Below the pieces are notes generated by a model. It did not search any database. It was not told where the DNA came from and saw only the letters and a program-made list of their open reading frames with translations. A stretch of 64,000 bases of DNA from assembly GCF_036884655.1 (NCBI RefSeq), contig NC_088342.1, positions 10,225,501 to 10,289,500 on the forward strand. Reading direction: 5' to 3'. The translations under genes were made by a program, and so were the position numbers. The DNA comes from Musa acuminata AAA Group (taxonomy: Eukaryota; Streptophyta; Magnoliopsida; Zingiberales; Musaceae). This document shows positions 44,507 to 58,016 of the stretch, one piece after another (the first letter of the stretch is position 1; every line of letters begins with the position of its first letter).

Positions 44507-47500
44507 CTACAGGTTCACCTTATGATTATCATCGGTTAATGGAACCGATATAGAGACATCAAGATGGTTCAGCCTGCACGTCCCAAGAAGGAACTCGGGA
44601 AGCTCTTCTTCCGTATTGCCCTGCAAGCCATTGTTATAAGGTATGATAACATGGTTATCGATGTCCCAAGACAACATATCAATACTGATTCCTCTAATCA
44701 TCAAATAAGCATTCACTTCTCTTTGCTTTTTTATGATAAATGCAAAGAAAATACCACAAATTTAAGAGGGAAAAAAGTTCTGAAGATGCAGTGAGTCTAC
44801 TTAGCCATTGATGCTGCTGAACATCTAACTGTCACTGATTAAGTGGAAAGGTCGTACTGATTTTCCATGAAGACTGGTTTGTTCAAGAGTCAGATAGAAC
44901 AGATGATGTAAGCTAATATTCAAACTTTAAATGCATACCTGAATCAGAAATGCCATTTCTATAACCAGATTGCTCAAGTAACCAAGAACAAGACTCACGA
45001 CGCCCCTAGCAACTGTTGATGAGCCGATGTCAATTCCAAGCTGAAAGTTCATAAGCATAAGATGTCATTACCAAACCCATGTTGCTGTTTCATGATAGTA
45101 CTGCACAAAAGCATCTAACACATTATGCATAACTAATTATTGAACATGTGGCTGCTCGTGTATGCAGTGAAAAGGATTTATATTAATAAGCATCACCATA
45201 CAATAAAATGTAAACATGCAAGCATTCCCTATACTAAAGGCATCAATTACTCGGTTCAAGTAATAGTATGTGATCAGTGGATGTTTAGAAGGATTAATCA
45301 GATTTTTTGCCATGAATTCATAGAACACAGAGTACCATTTAATTGAATATCCGATGCACAGGAAATCCCTTTTCAGTCATTCACCAATTTTAAACCACAA
45401 CAAAGTCAAATTTGAGTAACTATGTAAAATTGGATGTAGCATCAATAGCTAACTATAGACTGATATGGTGGAATGCATGCACGACTTAAAACTACTGGAA
45501 CAAGGGAAAGGGAGAAGAGGATATTAAGCTAGTAAATATGGGGTGCTTTAGGCTGCAGAGCCTAGTACATAGTATGACAACTTGTTGACGATTTGGGATA
45601 ATGTGCTCAAGTTGAGGAAAGAGGAATGAACGGTAGCCAGATAGAAATGTTCAATCATGGATCTGGGGGAGAAGAAAAGGGTTTGGAGAAGGGGATGCTG
45701 ACAGAAAATATAAGGAAACAATTGCATGTTACATATATAACTTTGCTTTTCATGGGTTGCTAATCTGATAATTTATAACATTATCCATGGGCACATGTAA
45801 TGCTGCAACGTTTTCTGATAATGCATTTCATTGAACACAGAGTACCATAATACACTGCAGAAATCCTAAGGATGTAGTCAATGTTGCCATTACAGAAAGA
45901 GATTAGAAATATAATTTGAAAAATCTGACAAAGTAATTTAATTGGTTTTACAAAAGCAGCTGTACTGTAACAAACATCTAAATATACCTCAATATAGTTG
46001 CACCCACAAAAATAATTGATGCGAAGTGCTTGACCCACCAGACATGCTTTCTTTCCCACACTTTGCTTCACTATCCAAGAACCCTACAATAAAGTCAAAG
46101 GGACAAAAAAAGAACTAAATAACAAAGTTTCTGTGCGTAATTAATAGAAACATAATGTGGAACTAGTTAGAAACAATTATATAGTGAAAATGTATACCTT
46201 TGATATGTATGGAATGAGTTTAAACCTTGAATTCCTATATGCATCGTCACCTTTGACAAATCTTTCTAGGAGGGGAACACTTTCCAATGGACAATCCATC
46301 ATGTAATAAAAAGCTAGGCTGTATGTGGTCGAACCTGGAACCTGTCAATATACAACCTTGGGATATTTCTAAAACCAGAATATGTATATCTTATTGTAGA
46401 CAATTCTTGTCTCTATCATTCTTGTCTCCTTTATGCTGTTGACATGATTCACTTAAGCAGCCACTCACCTGTATGTGTATGATGAAGAAAAACTCACTGC
46501 CACCTTGCGCTGAATACTTCTGCAAGACTCAAACCTTCAATATCTCAGAGAAAACAAAAGAATAGTCACAACAGGATATACTGTAATTTTTCTTCTCAGA
46601 AACACCTGAACAATTCCCCCTGGTCGACCACCGAGGTCATCTTCACGTTTATCAGAATTTAACCAATCAGCAGCTACCATTTGCATCAAGGTACCATTGG
46701 CTTTTATCTATTAGACAAGAAGATAAATAAATACAACATATATTATTAATTTTCATAAACACTAAAATCAACTTATCAGACTGAATATTTCTCTAGCAAT
46801 AGTTGGATTATATTATGGATGCCGATACTTAAAATTCTTTATTTGTTTATAATACAATATATAATTCCTTGAAAAAAATGTGATGGAGACATTTTTAATT
46901 GGTCGAATTAGCTCTGATAGTTAAGTGGAACAAAATTATCCCGGTCTAAAATGCTTGGATAAGATTAATAAGTGGAATAAGTAGAGTTGTTCCATTAAAA
47001 AAATGATTTGATTGAAATTCACAGATTGAGTTCAGCAAGGGACCTAGCTGTCAGATCCAAGAATCTATCTGTTGTTTTCTAGGATTGATTTGTAACAAGA
47101 TGTTATAATTTTATTTGGTGTTTGATTTTGATGATTCTTCATCTGTTGGATTTCTTCTAATGTCCGATCACATCTATCCTATTAGTTGATCATAGATCAT
47201 CGATTTGGTCCCAATAAAAGAAAATTTAATTTGAAGTACATGGCATGTAAATATAATGGTTAGGTGTATGTGATATGTTTAAATCAATTTAGTTAAACGA
47301 ATTATTAAATTTTGGTAAACAAACTGAGCTATTCTGATTCATTAAGTGAGAATTTAGATCTTGGTCATGAAATCCAAGCTTTTTCGAATCTTATGTTGAA
47401 TAGGAACAAATCTGGAAAAAATTACCTTTATCTTTTTTATATACATATTCATTTGTTCTCTTACTGTTAGATTCTATTAATGATGATTATGACCAAGGAT

Positions 47501-50500
47501 TTAAATCTCGGTCCAATATCGGTTCCAGGAACTGGTTGAACTGGCATAATATTGATATTTTGGGTGGTATATCATATTGTACAGCCTGGTATACCACAAA
47601 AATATTAAAAATAACATATCACCTGGTAGTATATCATCTTGTACAGCCTGGTATACCGCAAAATATTAAAAATAAAATACCACCTGGTTACCGACCAATA
47701 CAATCAAGATTTGATTCCTTGATCATAACAATCATGTGGAACAGTGACTATGATACTATAGGTGATGAAAATGATCGTTGAATGGTGATGAAATCCAATC
47801 TTCTGAAATCTTATTATATATACAAATCTAAACCACTAGTCTTTATTCTTCTAAATGTCACTTACAAGCATTGCTTTGTTATTGAATTACGTTGATAATT
47901 ATACATCACTGGCTCTTTCACAATGTAATCCTTGAAACAAATGTATAATGATCTATCTTTGGATGACTAGCTTTCAAAAATGGATACATGTTATCATTGT
48001 ATACCAGATTTTTGGATTAGATTATTGCATGATGATCATGGATAATGTTATATTTAGCATGGAATATGGTTACATGGATGATATGGATATTAGTATTCAT
48101 GAACATTATCCTCTCCTAAGGGCAAGCAGACCAATCTTGGTAATGTGATTTCTTTCACAAGATCAACGGATCATCAGACATGGTATCAAGATGGTCCAAG
48201 GACAGGAGAGACATGCGGAGATGAAGGGCATAACTCTGTTGACGTTTTAGAGTGCAATATGGATCCTCACCATCAACTATTGGAAACTGTATCTATCCCA
48301 ATGAATAAGGTCAAATTCTTAAGAGATTGCTTTTATCCGGTGTCCTAGCTTTTTATATGCAGTAATTTATAAATGTGTATAAATCCATCCTGATGCAGTT
48401 ATTGATAGTTGTTGCCTATTGGATTAGTAAATACCAACTCATACCAAGCAATACGCCCAATTCTTAGATCCTTGGTATAGGCTAGGCTAGTTGTTTTCCA
48501 ATTTTGGAATCCTTTTATAGTGAAAACCCAGAATTAACTTTTGATCCCTCAATTTGAATAGAGGTTATCCTTGTTAAGTAACACCTTGTTTAGGAATAGG
48601 AGATGGAAGAGATGCGAGCTTATAAATAAAGATTCCTATAAGGCATAAAGAGATGAGAGCTTATAAAATGGTAAGTCCCTAGTCAAGACCTGATTGTGTC
48701 TCAAGTCTCAACTAATCCACCAACTTAAAGGGTGTTCAAGTCCTACCAGGATTAGGAATATCTTACATTTTCATCCTTTTCCTCAGCAGAAATTTCAGAA
48801 GGCCCCTAATGTCTAATATAAGTATAGTATGGTATAGATCAGTTAATTTCTTGTTTGGAATCTTGTTTAGAGGGTTATAGAATATAGGAAATCTTGTGGT
48901 AATACAGGCTTAACTTTTAATCCCTTGACTTATATGAATGTAATCTTTGTCAAGTACTACCTTGATAAGAAATAGTAGGGGGAAGAGATGAAATCTATAA
49001 AAAAAAAGGTTATTGTAAATCCTAAAGACATTAATAAATTCAAAACTGTCATGAATATCATATCTTTTGGGTTTTTCTCTGACTTTCTTTATTCTTCTCT
49101 CCTCTTCTTCTAGTTCTTTTATATCTTTTGTCCCTATTTCATCTCTTGTATCTTTTGTCCCTATATTCTCTATCTCTCTCTGTTATCTCTTATAGAAAAT
49201 GCACGTTTTCCATGAAGAAAGGAAGTCTCTGATAGGAGGGTATAAACTATCAAAATTCCCTATATTTGTTAACAAAAATATTCCACCAATACTTTAATTA
49301 TTAACTTGTTTCCTAAATAAAATTGTTTCTGTATTATCTCTCAACCTATGATATGATTAATGTAGGTAGAATCAAATCTTAATCACAGAGCTAGAAAGTT
49401 TACCTTTTGATGATCATGTAGGTAAGATTTGCCACGAATTAAAAATGTTGAAGGATCTGCCATTGCCCAACTGGAAGGCAAACTACAGTTTAGGTCTTTC
49501 GGAAGTGTTAATCCATAGCTACATGGCACACTTTCCCCAAATGAGGCTTCCTGTAAGTCAATATAACCTTTTTTTTGAACTGAAAAGAAGAGGATGAAAC
49601 CAGATAGTAAATACAAAAGTAATCAACAAAGTTCAAACGAGACATGATTATGTATGAACATTTAGAATAAATCTAATAAATCCACCTGCAATATCATGCA
49701 ACTTTTTCACGAAAACTGCAGCCGTTGATAGCTTGGAATGATGCTGGTCCTGCACTAACTGTTATAAGAAAGAAAAATCACGAAAATTTTGAAGTAATAA
49801 TTTGACCATGCACACAATTAAATATGAAAGAACAAAATGGCAGATAAACTTCATGTATAGACAAACATATTCGCATACAGAATTTGAGATAGACAAAGAA
49901 TTAAAAATCAAGGACCAGCTTGTAGGTGCCTGTAAAAATATTACAATAGACTAACATCTAGATGAAACCTTTTTATGGATGAGATTCTGAGTTTTTTATA
50001 TCTAGTTAATATTTATTCGTCAAACCCCTTTCCATATCTCCAATTTAAAACAACTGATAACGTGAAAATTCTGAAAAATTTTGAAGTTTCAAACTGGTTG
50101 TAGTGAAAGTTCAAAGTCAAAATTGAAATTTCCTTCAATTAGAACACCTGTTGCAGAAAAAATATTAAAGCTTTTGTCCAGTACAGACAGCCTATATATA
50201 TATATATATATAACAAGTTGTGCCAACCAGCATGTCTCCACGTGGATTACAACAACACGGGTTGAAACACATAATGGAAAAAAGGTATTGGCAAACATCA
50301 AAAGAACCAATATCAAATACGTCGATACATGACTAGGCTAATTCTATTGTGTGCCAGTAGGCAAGGGATGTACTCATCAAGGAATCAAATCTCAGCAGTG
50401 GTTTCGGCAACTGGTCGGACCCATATGATACTAGTATACTAGGTGGTATAACATTGACCAGTATCGACCAATGAGGTTCAATATCGTCCCTTGGTCAGAC

Positions 50501-53500
50501 TGGATAATACCAGTAAAAATATACCCTGGTGCTATCGATATTTAAAAACTCTAGGTCCGACCAATATGACAGAAACCTATCATGATAGAAACAGTTGGCA
50601 TGTCCTTATACCATGACACTGCTGATGGAAATAGAATCATCATGATCCTATTCTACCAAGGACTTCTTTCCCTCTTGAGAAAATTTATATACCATCAATC
50701 CCATTCCAATAATGCAGTTTCTTCTAATAACCAATTAAAAATTTAAATATTTCATATCTTTAACATTGCCATTCAAATCAACTTCATGCTTTATCACAGA
50801 AGAAAAGAAAGGTCTACATGATCTTTACTGTATCAAAGACACTATTGACATAGACATGACAAAAAAAACTTTAAAATTAAAACATGATCAGCTTATATTT
50901 TTAAGCTATTATGTAAAACTATACAACTTATGTTCTAAAGCCTGTAACACATGAAATATTTTCCCCATCTTTTTCTTATTTACCTTTTTCCATTCATCTT
51001 GAATATTTTCCATAATAGTGAATTAGTGATCATTACAATTGTCACTAAAGGTTCTTACTGTACAATTATGCACAACTACACATTAAGAGGTCATTTCCCT
51101 GATTTCTAAAACTGACGGAGAACATTAGCTTGATTTTCAGTATAGTCAATAAAGAAGACAAAAAACTATAGGATCCTGAATATAACTTCTTTCAAAGCTA
51201 AAGTATAGTTAATACGAACATAATTTTATATTTGATGAATTCTACGACAAGCACGAACCTGGGGTTGCATCATGCCTTCCTCAGAAGGCCACAAAGCCTC
51301 TGTTTCATCATACTCTGGTTCATTGATAACATCAAAGAACTCATCAGCTGCATCATTCATTTGAAGGAATGATCCACTTGCCTTTGCAATTTTGGTAGGT
51401 GATCTCTGTGTCTCATCTGCAGAGTCCTCAATATTATCATTTTCATCTGCTGAGTGTACTTCTAGTTTCATTTGTTCCTTTTCACTCTGTTGCAACTCTG
51501 TCTCCCTTGTTGATTCACTTGAAGATAAATCAGAGCATGCCCTGCTACCAAGTTTTGCCCGGAAGAATTCTCGAAGAGCTGCAGAGCACACAGTTAATCA
51601 ACCTGTCAACATATGCTCACTATATTGATCTAATAAATGGATGAGACATGCCAAAATAAAAGTAAAAATAATATGACCATGTTATAGATCAAACCTGCAA
51701 CTCTCCCTAGCATCCGGATTGTAATATACTTTGCAGAAGAGGTGAAAAAATAAGATTTCCAAAATTTCCAATCAACTGCAAGCATGTGTTTTACGACTGA
51801 TTGTTTTCCTTGGCTCACTGGAGATATCACATATCCACCACCTGAAAATGAGCATAAAGTACCAAAAGTTTGTGTTTGTTAAGATGGGCAAGACCACGAG
51901 AAAATGTGCACGACAGCCTGAGTTTCAAGCATACATTACTTTTAAGGCAGGCACGAACATAACCTCTCTTAGATGGACATTTTTGGTGGAAAACAGAGTG
52001 GTACAGAATTACTGTCACAAAGTCAAAATAGAGTAGTTGATTTAGATCTTTATGATCTGAGAATCACCAGTCATTCATAAATGGAATTACCATATGTTCC
52101 ATCGTCTTCCCTCCTCCAGTACCGTCGTAGTAATAAATCCCTTCTTTTCATTCGCCTGCAAACCACTGCTATCAATGTGCTAGTAAGAAGATATAGATAA
52201 TATTCCAGTAATCCAAGAGGTATTTATCTGACCATGGCAACCAATCACCACACAGTTTTTTGTGAATGATATCAGTGTGACCATCCACGTGCTCGACCAC
52301 ATTGCCTTCTAATAAACAGAAATCCCATCTGCAAGAAATTTCATAATTTACTTTCAGAATAAGCACAGTGTATAAAAACCATATCTAGAAATTTCCAACT
52401 CATGACATGACTTCTCATTTCATCTTTATGGTGTGCCATGCTTTTCTTGTTCCGGAATGTTGGTATGATACTGCAAGAGTTTAGTATATCTGCTCACAAC
52501 ATTAACATAATCTAGATCACTTATTTGCTAAAATTGTTGAAAGATGATGCTCTGATAAAATGGGTCACAAGTCAAGAATGTAGCAATCTATCTGGACTAA
52601 AACATTGTACATGACCTTTTTTCTCAAATAAGAAAATTATGCATATTTTTTCAGAAGTTATAATATTAGATGTTAAAATACAAAATTCTACAGACAGGAG
52701 GGTGTTGTCTTTACTCTGATCTTGATGAACCAAGAGACATAACTCTCTTGAAAATGGCTTCTGAGGATGCATCAATGACACCTACTGCCATTAAAGCTGG
52801 ATGGTCATCCCGATACTGAGAAGAGTGGAATATCTATTAGCACCTCAATAACCTGATAAACAATTATTGTTTGTCAAATGATAGGTACCATTCCCCGAGA
52901 ATCAGCATCTCTTGCCTCTTTAAACAGCCGCAAGCCTACATAGAAAAATCCTAGTTTAAAATGATCTTTTGACAAAGAAAAATAGTAATGTAATGATCAC
53001 CGTTTCTGCAGCCAACTATCGTCCATGGGGAAGGTGCAATTACATCAGACGCCATTGGATCAGCAAGCACAGATGTGAATACAGTCCAATCTAAGTGAAT
53101 TTTATGGGAAAATAATTTAGAAAAAAGCAAGGAAACAATAACAGCCAGTAAGCACAGTCAAGCTATTAAAATTATCTGTAAAATCTCAATATTATGGTCA
53201 ATTTTTTTTTTTTTGCAAAAAAAATGTACGATCATGTAAACTGGTTTCACAATATACAACGATTTCCAACTGGCATGTAGTAGGCCAGCCTTGAAACAGT
53301 AGTACATGAATCAGTGCACATTGACACTACAGGAACTAAGCTGGCTTTTTTACTGATTAGGGATTGAATCTTTGTTTTTAGCAGCTAGGGATCCTCAAAC
53401 CATAGAAGAAAGAAGAAAGCATGTGATCAATGTCTTCCTATCACACTCTTTCTACCCTTTTCCCCTCTGACAAACCATATTGGTCCAACAGGCAATAGGA

Positions 53501-56500
53501 ACCCGATACAATGCACAATTCGATCTGTAGTTAGATGCCAATTTTGTCAAAGGAATCTAAAGTTTGTAAGTTAAAAGGAAAAAAAAAGGAGCTAAAGAAT
53601 AAGTGGTGAAAGAACATGTGCTAACCTACAGAGCGTTTCTGGCTTCTCCCACTCCTACGAATCATCCTGTATAATCATTCTTAGTGATCAAATAACATGG
53701 AAATACAAAAAAAAAAAAAAACTTCAGTTAGACAAATAATATCAAGAAAATTTTGATGCAATTATGCCATTGATCAAACAGTAGACAGATCATGGTCCAT
53801 ATTGGATGGGAACTAAATGCACAGATATAATAACATTATTCAAGAATTGGCACCAATAAATTATGTCAAACTAAGACCACAGTTTTGTAGATGAGCTAAA
53901 TGAACATTAGAAGTGTGAATTACTACCAACGATTTAATTCTGAAGTAATTGCTTACTTCTATGAATTATGCTTAAGGAGCATATGAAAACCATTCACGAG
54001 AAATCTTGTGACTAGACAACAATAAAAGCCTGTTAAAGGCAATTTAAACAGATAAGTTCTTAAGTTTAGTGTAAATTAGAAAGGTTTAGTTAATCAAAAA
54101 CCAAAGGAAAAAAGCAATTCATATCTGAAGGCATCGGTACAATGACAAAATTATAAACACATGCAATGACATAGAGTATTGATCTCTATTCCATGAAAAA
54201 TCCAGGTCCACGATCACTAATATTGAACACTATTGCAGAAATGCTTTTGCCATGTAGCCAATCTCCCTAAATTGACTATTAATTTTAGTCACCATGTGTG
54301 GAAGAAAAAAGGATTCCCTTCACCAGAGACAACATCATCTCACTGCACAAGCTAATCATTTAGGAAGGTATTGAGGGCTCTGCAATCAAGTTGACATTAG
54401 CCAAGCCTATGTAAAATGTCTTGTGATCTTTTTGAGAAGCTCTAGGAAGTACACTAACAGCTTACAACTTTCTTTCTCATGGACTCTCCATAAGATTAAG
54501 CAAAAAATAACTTACTCAATTTCATATCAAGGCAACGATGAGCTGTAGCATCTTCAAATGCCATAAAGACCATCTTTTCTAAATCTATATTGGACAACCA
54601 CGGTTAGAATTATATGTACCAGCACCATATCGGTCAGAGCTCAGATTAATACCACACTGGTCTACAACGGTGTATTGAGTGTCGATACATCGGTTTGTAC
54701 CAAGTTTTTAAAAAAAACTGAAAAAAAAAACCAGTACAAGGCATGTACTGTGCTGTACCGGACGTTATAGGTCCTATATCCGATGCTACAGGCCCTATAC
54801 CGAGCATATTGGGTGATACAAGTCTTGTATCGAATGGTATAGGCCTATACCAGGTCGGTTTACCCTGGTCCATGTACCAGTAAGCTAGCAAACTGGTAAA
54901 TTCCACTCATGCCATATCATACCGGGTAGTATTGGAAACCTTGGCCCTGACCTTTACCACTCTAAAGAATAATTCCAATTATACAAAAATATAAATGTTG
55001 TTCCCATGTTAACATCTACGACAATAAAGCTTTAGAGGCCTATTCCAAAAGAGTACTAAGAGCATAGAGTTATGAGGAAATAACTGAGCAGATAGTTACA
55101 AAGCATGGTAATGTTAGTTATTAAATGCCTATCCAACAAAAAAAAAGAGCATAGTTGTCAACCCACATAAACTTACAAACATTTAAAACCGCTTAATAGG
55201 TAAAGAGGGGTGATGTAATACCTAAATCTTCTTTTTGAACGAGATACAACATTTTCTTCTTTGTTTGGGCCTTCCTGCAAATGTATAAACATGTACAGTT
55301 GTCAAGGAATACAAAAGAACTAACAAGAACATCAAAACCTTTAATGCTGCTTCCATTAGAGATCTGATCCACCTAGCTGCTTCTTCTGAGCTTCTAGCAC
55401 CCAACTGCAGGGTTTGGCCATTTTTAATATCCATAAGAAGAAAAAAGCAAAAAAGCTACTACCAGAAAGCCTTTCAAAGTAAGTAAAGTTCCAGCATACC
55501 TTAAGTTGATCTTTGTGATTAGAGGCATTATAAAGCGTAAATATATACAAGACCTGAAAAAGTACCAACAAAGCTATAACTAGGTGATGAAATTGGTAAC
55601 AGTGGCAATTATCACATAACTATATTGATGGAATAAATGAATCTAGACTGCAAAATGAGTCAGGTTTATGCCGTACATTTCTATGCAAAATATCTCTCCC
55701 ATTATCAGTGATGCGTATGGAGGAGTCAACCACTGCACTCCTACTAGGTTCCTGAGAAAACAAAGAATATTCACAAAAATCACAATTCCATGCATTTGAG
55801 CACAACACATGAGAAAAATAATATTCAGTTATTTCAACAAAATTCAGCAGATAAAACAGCACCACTCCAAGTTGCCAACAAATTATTGGACAAAAAAATC
55901 AATCAAAATCTTTGCAACATTATCATGTAGATTCAGCCAGTCTACTAAATAGTAAGAATCAAAGTTACCATATGGAGATTACCAAAAGAAAAATAAGCAA
56001 TTCATAGACAACAAGTTATTTTGTGATCCATGCTAAAACAAAGGTACTTCAGGGTCCAAGATTCGGACCACATGTGAGTCTAATAATACTTTATCAGGCA
56101 ATTAAGATTGTCTTGAATAGGCAAGAAACGGGTGTAGGTTCAGGACATCTAATTTTCACATTAGCTGGGATCAGCATCAAGATTTCCAGTACCAGAACAA
56201 GAAAAAACATGCTAAACAACACTACGACATGTGGATATCACATATTACTGTTCTGATCTGTCACATTCTTACAATTAGGACAATTTACACAAATTGCTTC
56301 CTGTCCTCTTGACCAAAAACAATTCTGTTTACACTTGGTTTACCTGAAAGTTTGTAATGTCCTTATAAAATAAATATCGGAGGTATTTATCTATGTATCG
56401 ATGCAGAATTGATCAAGAGTTGGAAAAGTTTGCAGCTATACAAAGAGCACAAAAGAAGAAAAGGAAGAAACAAACAAACAAAAAAAAGATCCATGGTTTT

Positions 56501-57656
56501 GACCATTGATTTCAAATAGAAACTCCTGGCATGTCGAAAAGTTATTATGTCTGAACTGCATCATGCATCATGCATCATGCATCATGCAGAGCCTGTTTAA
56601 TCACCCATCCACTTGCCCTCTCATAAATCACACAACATCCATGAGGAGTGACTGAGATGAAGAAATAAACTATGAGTGCATCCTTCTCGGGGGGTCATTT
56701 CACATAAGATGATCAACAATACCATTAAGACTTGATCCCCATTCATAATACCGTGCCCATCACAAAAATGTAAAGGCCTGTTTAGTTTTGTTATCAAACA
56801 ACAACTTTCTATTTAAAAATTTGACAAAAATTCATAGAAGAAATATGCTTTTAGTTTTCTTTCCTGAAGACCGTATCACAAAATTCTAAATTAGCAATAA
56901 TTTGGCAACATCTCTTTTAGACTTTTTATTATGTTTATCCAATTTTCCTCAACCTCGACCAAGACTTTTAATACACTCATCGTCGACACCAATCACAAGT
57001 CAATCACCGTCCACTGCTTGCCGCTATCAGTTGGCTCCTGTAGTCTCTTTCCACCACCCATCATGTACCGTTAGCACCGAATTCACCTTCTCCCATCACG
57101 CCCAGGACACATTGTCACAGCCCACAGTCCAACATATAATCTACCACCATCTTTGGTCTCTGCAAAACCCCACGTCACGTGAATCGATTAACGATCTCAC
57201 GATTGCTGATCTCGCTTTGCTCGAGACAAATTCGGGATAAAACCGACTCAAGCTTCCCCGCAAAGCAAAGAAGACCAGGCAAAGAAGCTCCTCTCTTCTC
57301 TCTTTCTAATCAACAAGATCGTCGAAACAGCCAAAACAAACCACTAAAAGATTCCATCTTTTCCCCTGAAGAAAGTTAGCCGATGGCTCAAGTAATCAAG
57401 AACGAAGCAAGAAAACACGAGCAATGACGGAACGAGAGATCAAGAACAGACCGAGAAACCAACGGCAGAGCCGCCGAGAAGCGATCAGAAATACCTCCCC
57501 GTTCGACGTGGGCGCGGTCTTGAAGCAATCGAGGGCGTTGCCTCGAAGAACGAAGTACCTCTTCCTCGAGTACTGCAACCCAAGGCGATTGTGCCGGACG
57601 AGGTACAGCCACCCCTCCATCCTTCGATCCGCGGCTTCTTCCGAAGAGATCCCCAT
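44507..57656 (-). CDS. EDR2L: ENHANCED DISEASE RESISTANCE 2-like protein (PH-START-DUF1336)
   Basis: Twenty-two exons join in phase (748 aa): 57656-57495, 55751-55677, 55553-55500, 55404-55339, 55274-55222, 53666-53626, 53090-53001, 52935-52889, 52815-52715, 52328-52233, 52155-52091, 52011-51940, 51841-51695, 51578-51259, 49758-49686, 49579-49404, 46707-46606, 46519-46469, 46341-46198, 46083-45988, 45040-44939 and 44620-44507. A PH domain covers about residues 13-118 (MEGWLYLVRHN, RKRYFVLRGNAL, SSEEAARWIRSLMEA). A START-type lipid-binding domain follows, about 165-390 (WTIVGCRNGLRLFKE, MAVGVIDASSEAIF, VILYHSVFHQKCP). An acidic linker leads to the C-terminal EDR2_C/DUF1336 domain (GGIVQKYSAQGG, VPGSTTYSLAFYYMM, KGDDAYRNSRFKLIP, LGYLSNLVIEMAFLIQ). 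Arabidopsis EDR2 negatively regulates salicylate-dependent resistance and cell death and binds phosphoinositides. Several introns carry dispersed repeats. Confidence 0.95.
47500..47720. repeat. GTACC/TATACC-type dispersed repeat, copy B (EDR2L intron)
   Basis: The copy begins near 'aaggatttaaatctcggtcc' and contains two near-identical direct units of about 69 bp ('tgtacagcctggtatacc...aaatattaaaaataa', starting about 47578 and 47641). It lies in the intron between the exons at 49404 and 46707. Confidence 0.65.
50350..50600. repeat. GTACC/TATCG-type dispersed repeat, copy C (EDR2L intron)
   Basis: The stretch is rich in 'ggtcgg', 'ggtataac', 'agtatcgacc' and 'gctatcgata' words and ends near 'tttaaaaactctaggtcc', like the ends of the other copies. 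It lies in the intron between the exons at 51259 and 49758. Confidence 0.5.
54595..54955. repeat. GTACC/TATCG-type dispersed repeat, copy D (EDR2L intron)
   Basis: The copy contains alternating words such as 'ctgtaccggacg', 'ccctataccgagc', 'cttgtatcgaatgg' and 'cataccgggtag'. It ends near 'ttggaaaccttgg', the shared edge phrase of the family. It lies in the intron between the exons at 55222 and 53666. Confidence 0.6.
56558..56588. repeat. 7-bp minisatellite (GCATCAT)n with repeated CATGCA words
   Basis: About 4.4 units lie in the first EDR2L intron. Each unit boundary creates CATGCA, the core of the RY element known from seed promoters. The function is probably coincidental. Confidence 0.9.
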
Positions 57657-57963
57657 AGGAGCTTGCCTCGCCCACCCTCTTAGAGCTCCGTGACCATGGA
57701 AAGCTGCGACCTTTATCGTGGCTGCGTGCTCCAGTATGTTTCCTGCTTTCTTCCGTCGGCTTCTGCTTCTGCTGCTGTCGAGCGAGCGAGCGAGCGATAG
57801 TGGCAATGTAGTAATCTCGTGTGCTATGGCATGGCGGCCCCGCCTCCAATCAACCAATCGGAGTGAGGTGAATCGGATGGGGGGACGAACCAAATGAGCC
57901 AAAAGATTACAAACCTCCCTTTCCCTGTAAAGTTTCAAAGCACATTCAGCCAACCCATCTGCT

Positions 57964-58016
<53 letters not shown>

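Noticed and set aside
51842..52090. Direct splice from the EDR2L exon ending at 52091 to the exon starting at 51841
   Set aside because: The phase fits, but a conserved exon at 52011-51940 (VILYHSVFHQKCPSKRGYVRACLK) lies between and also fits in phase.
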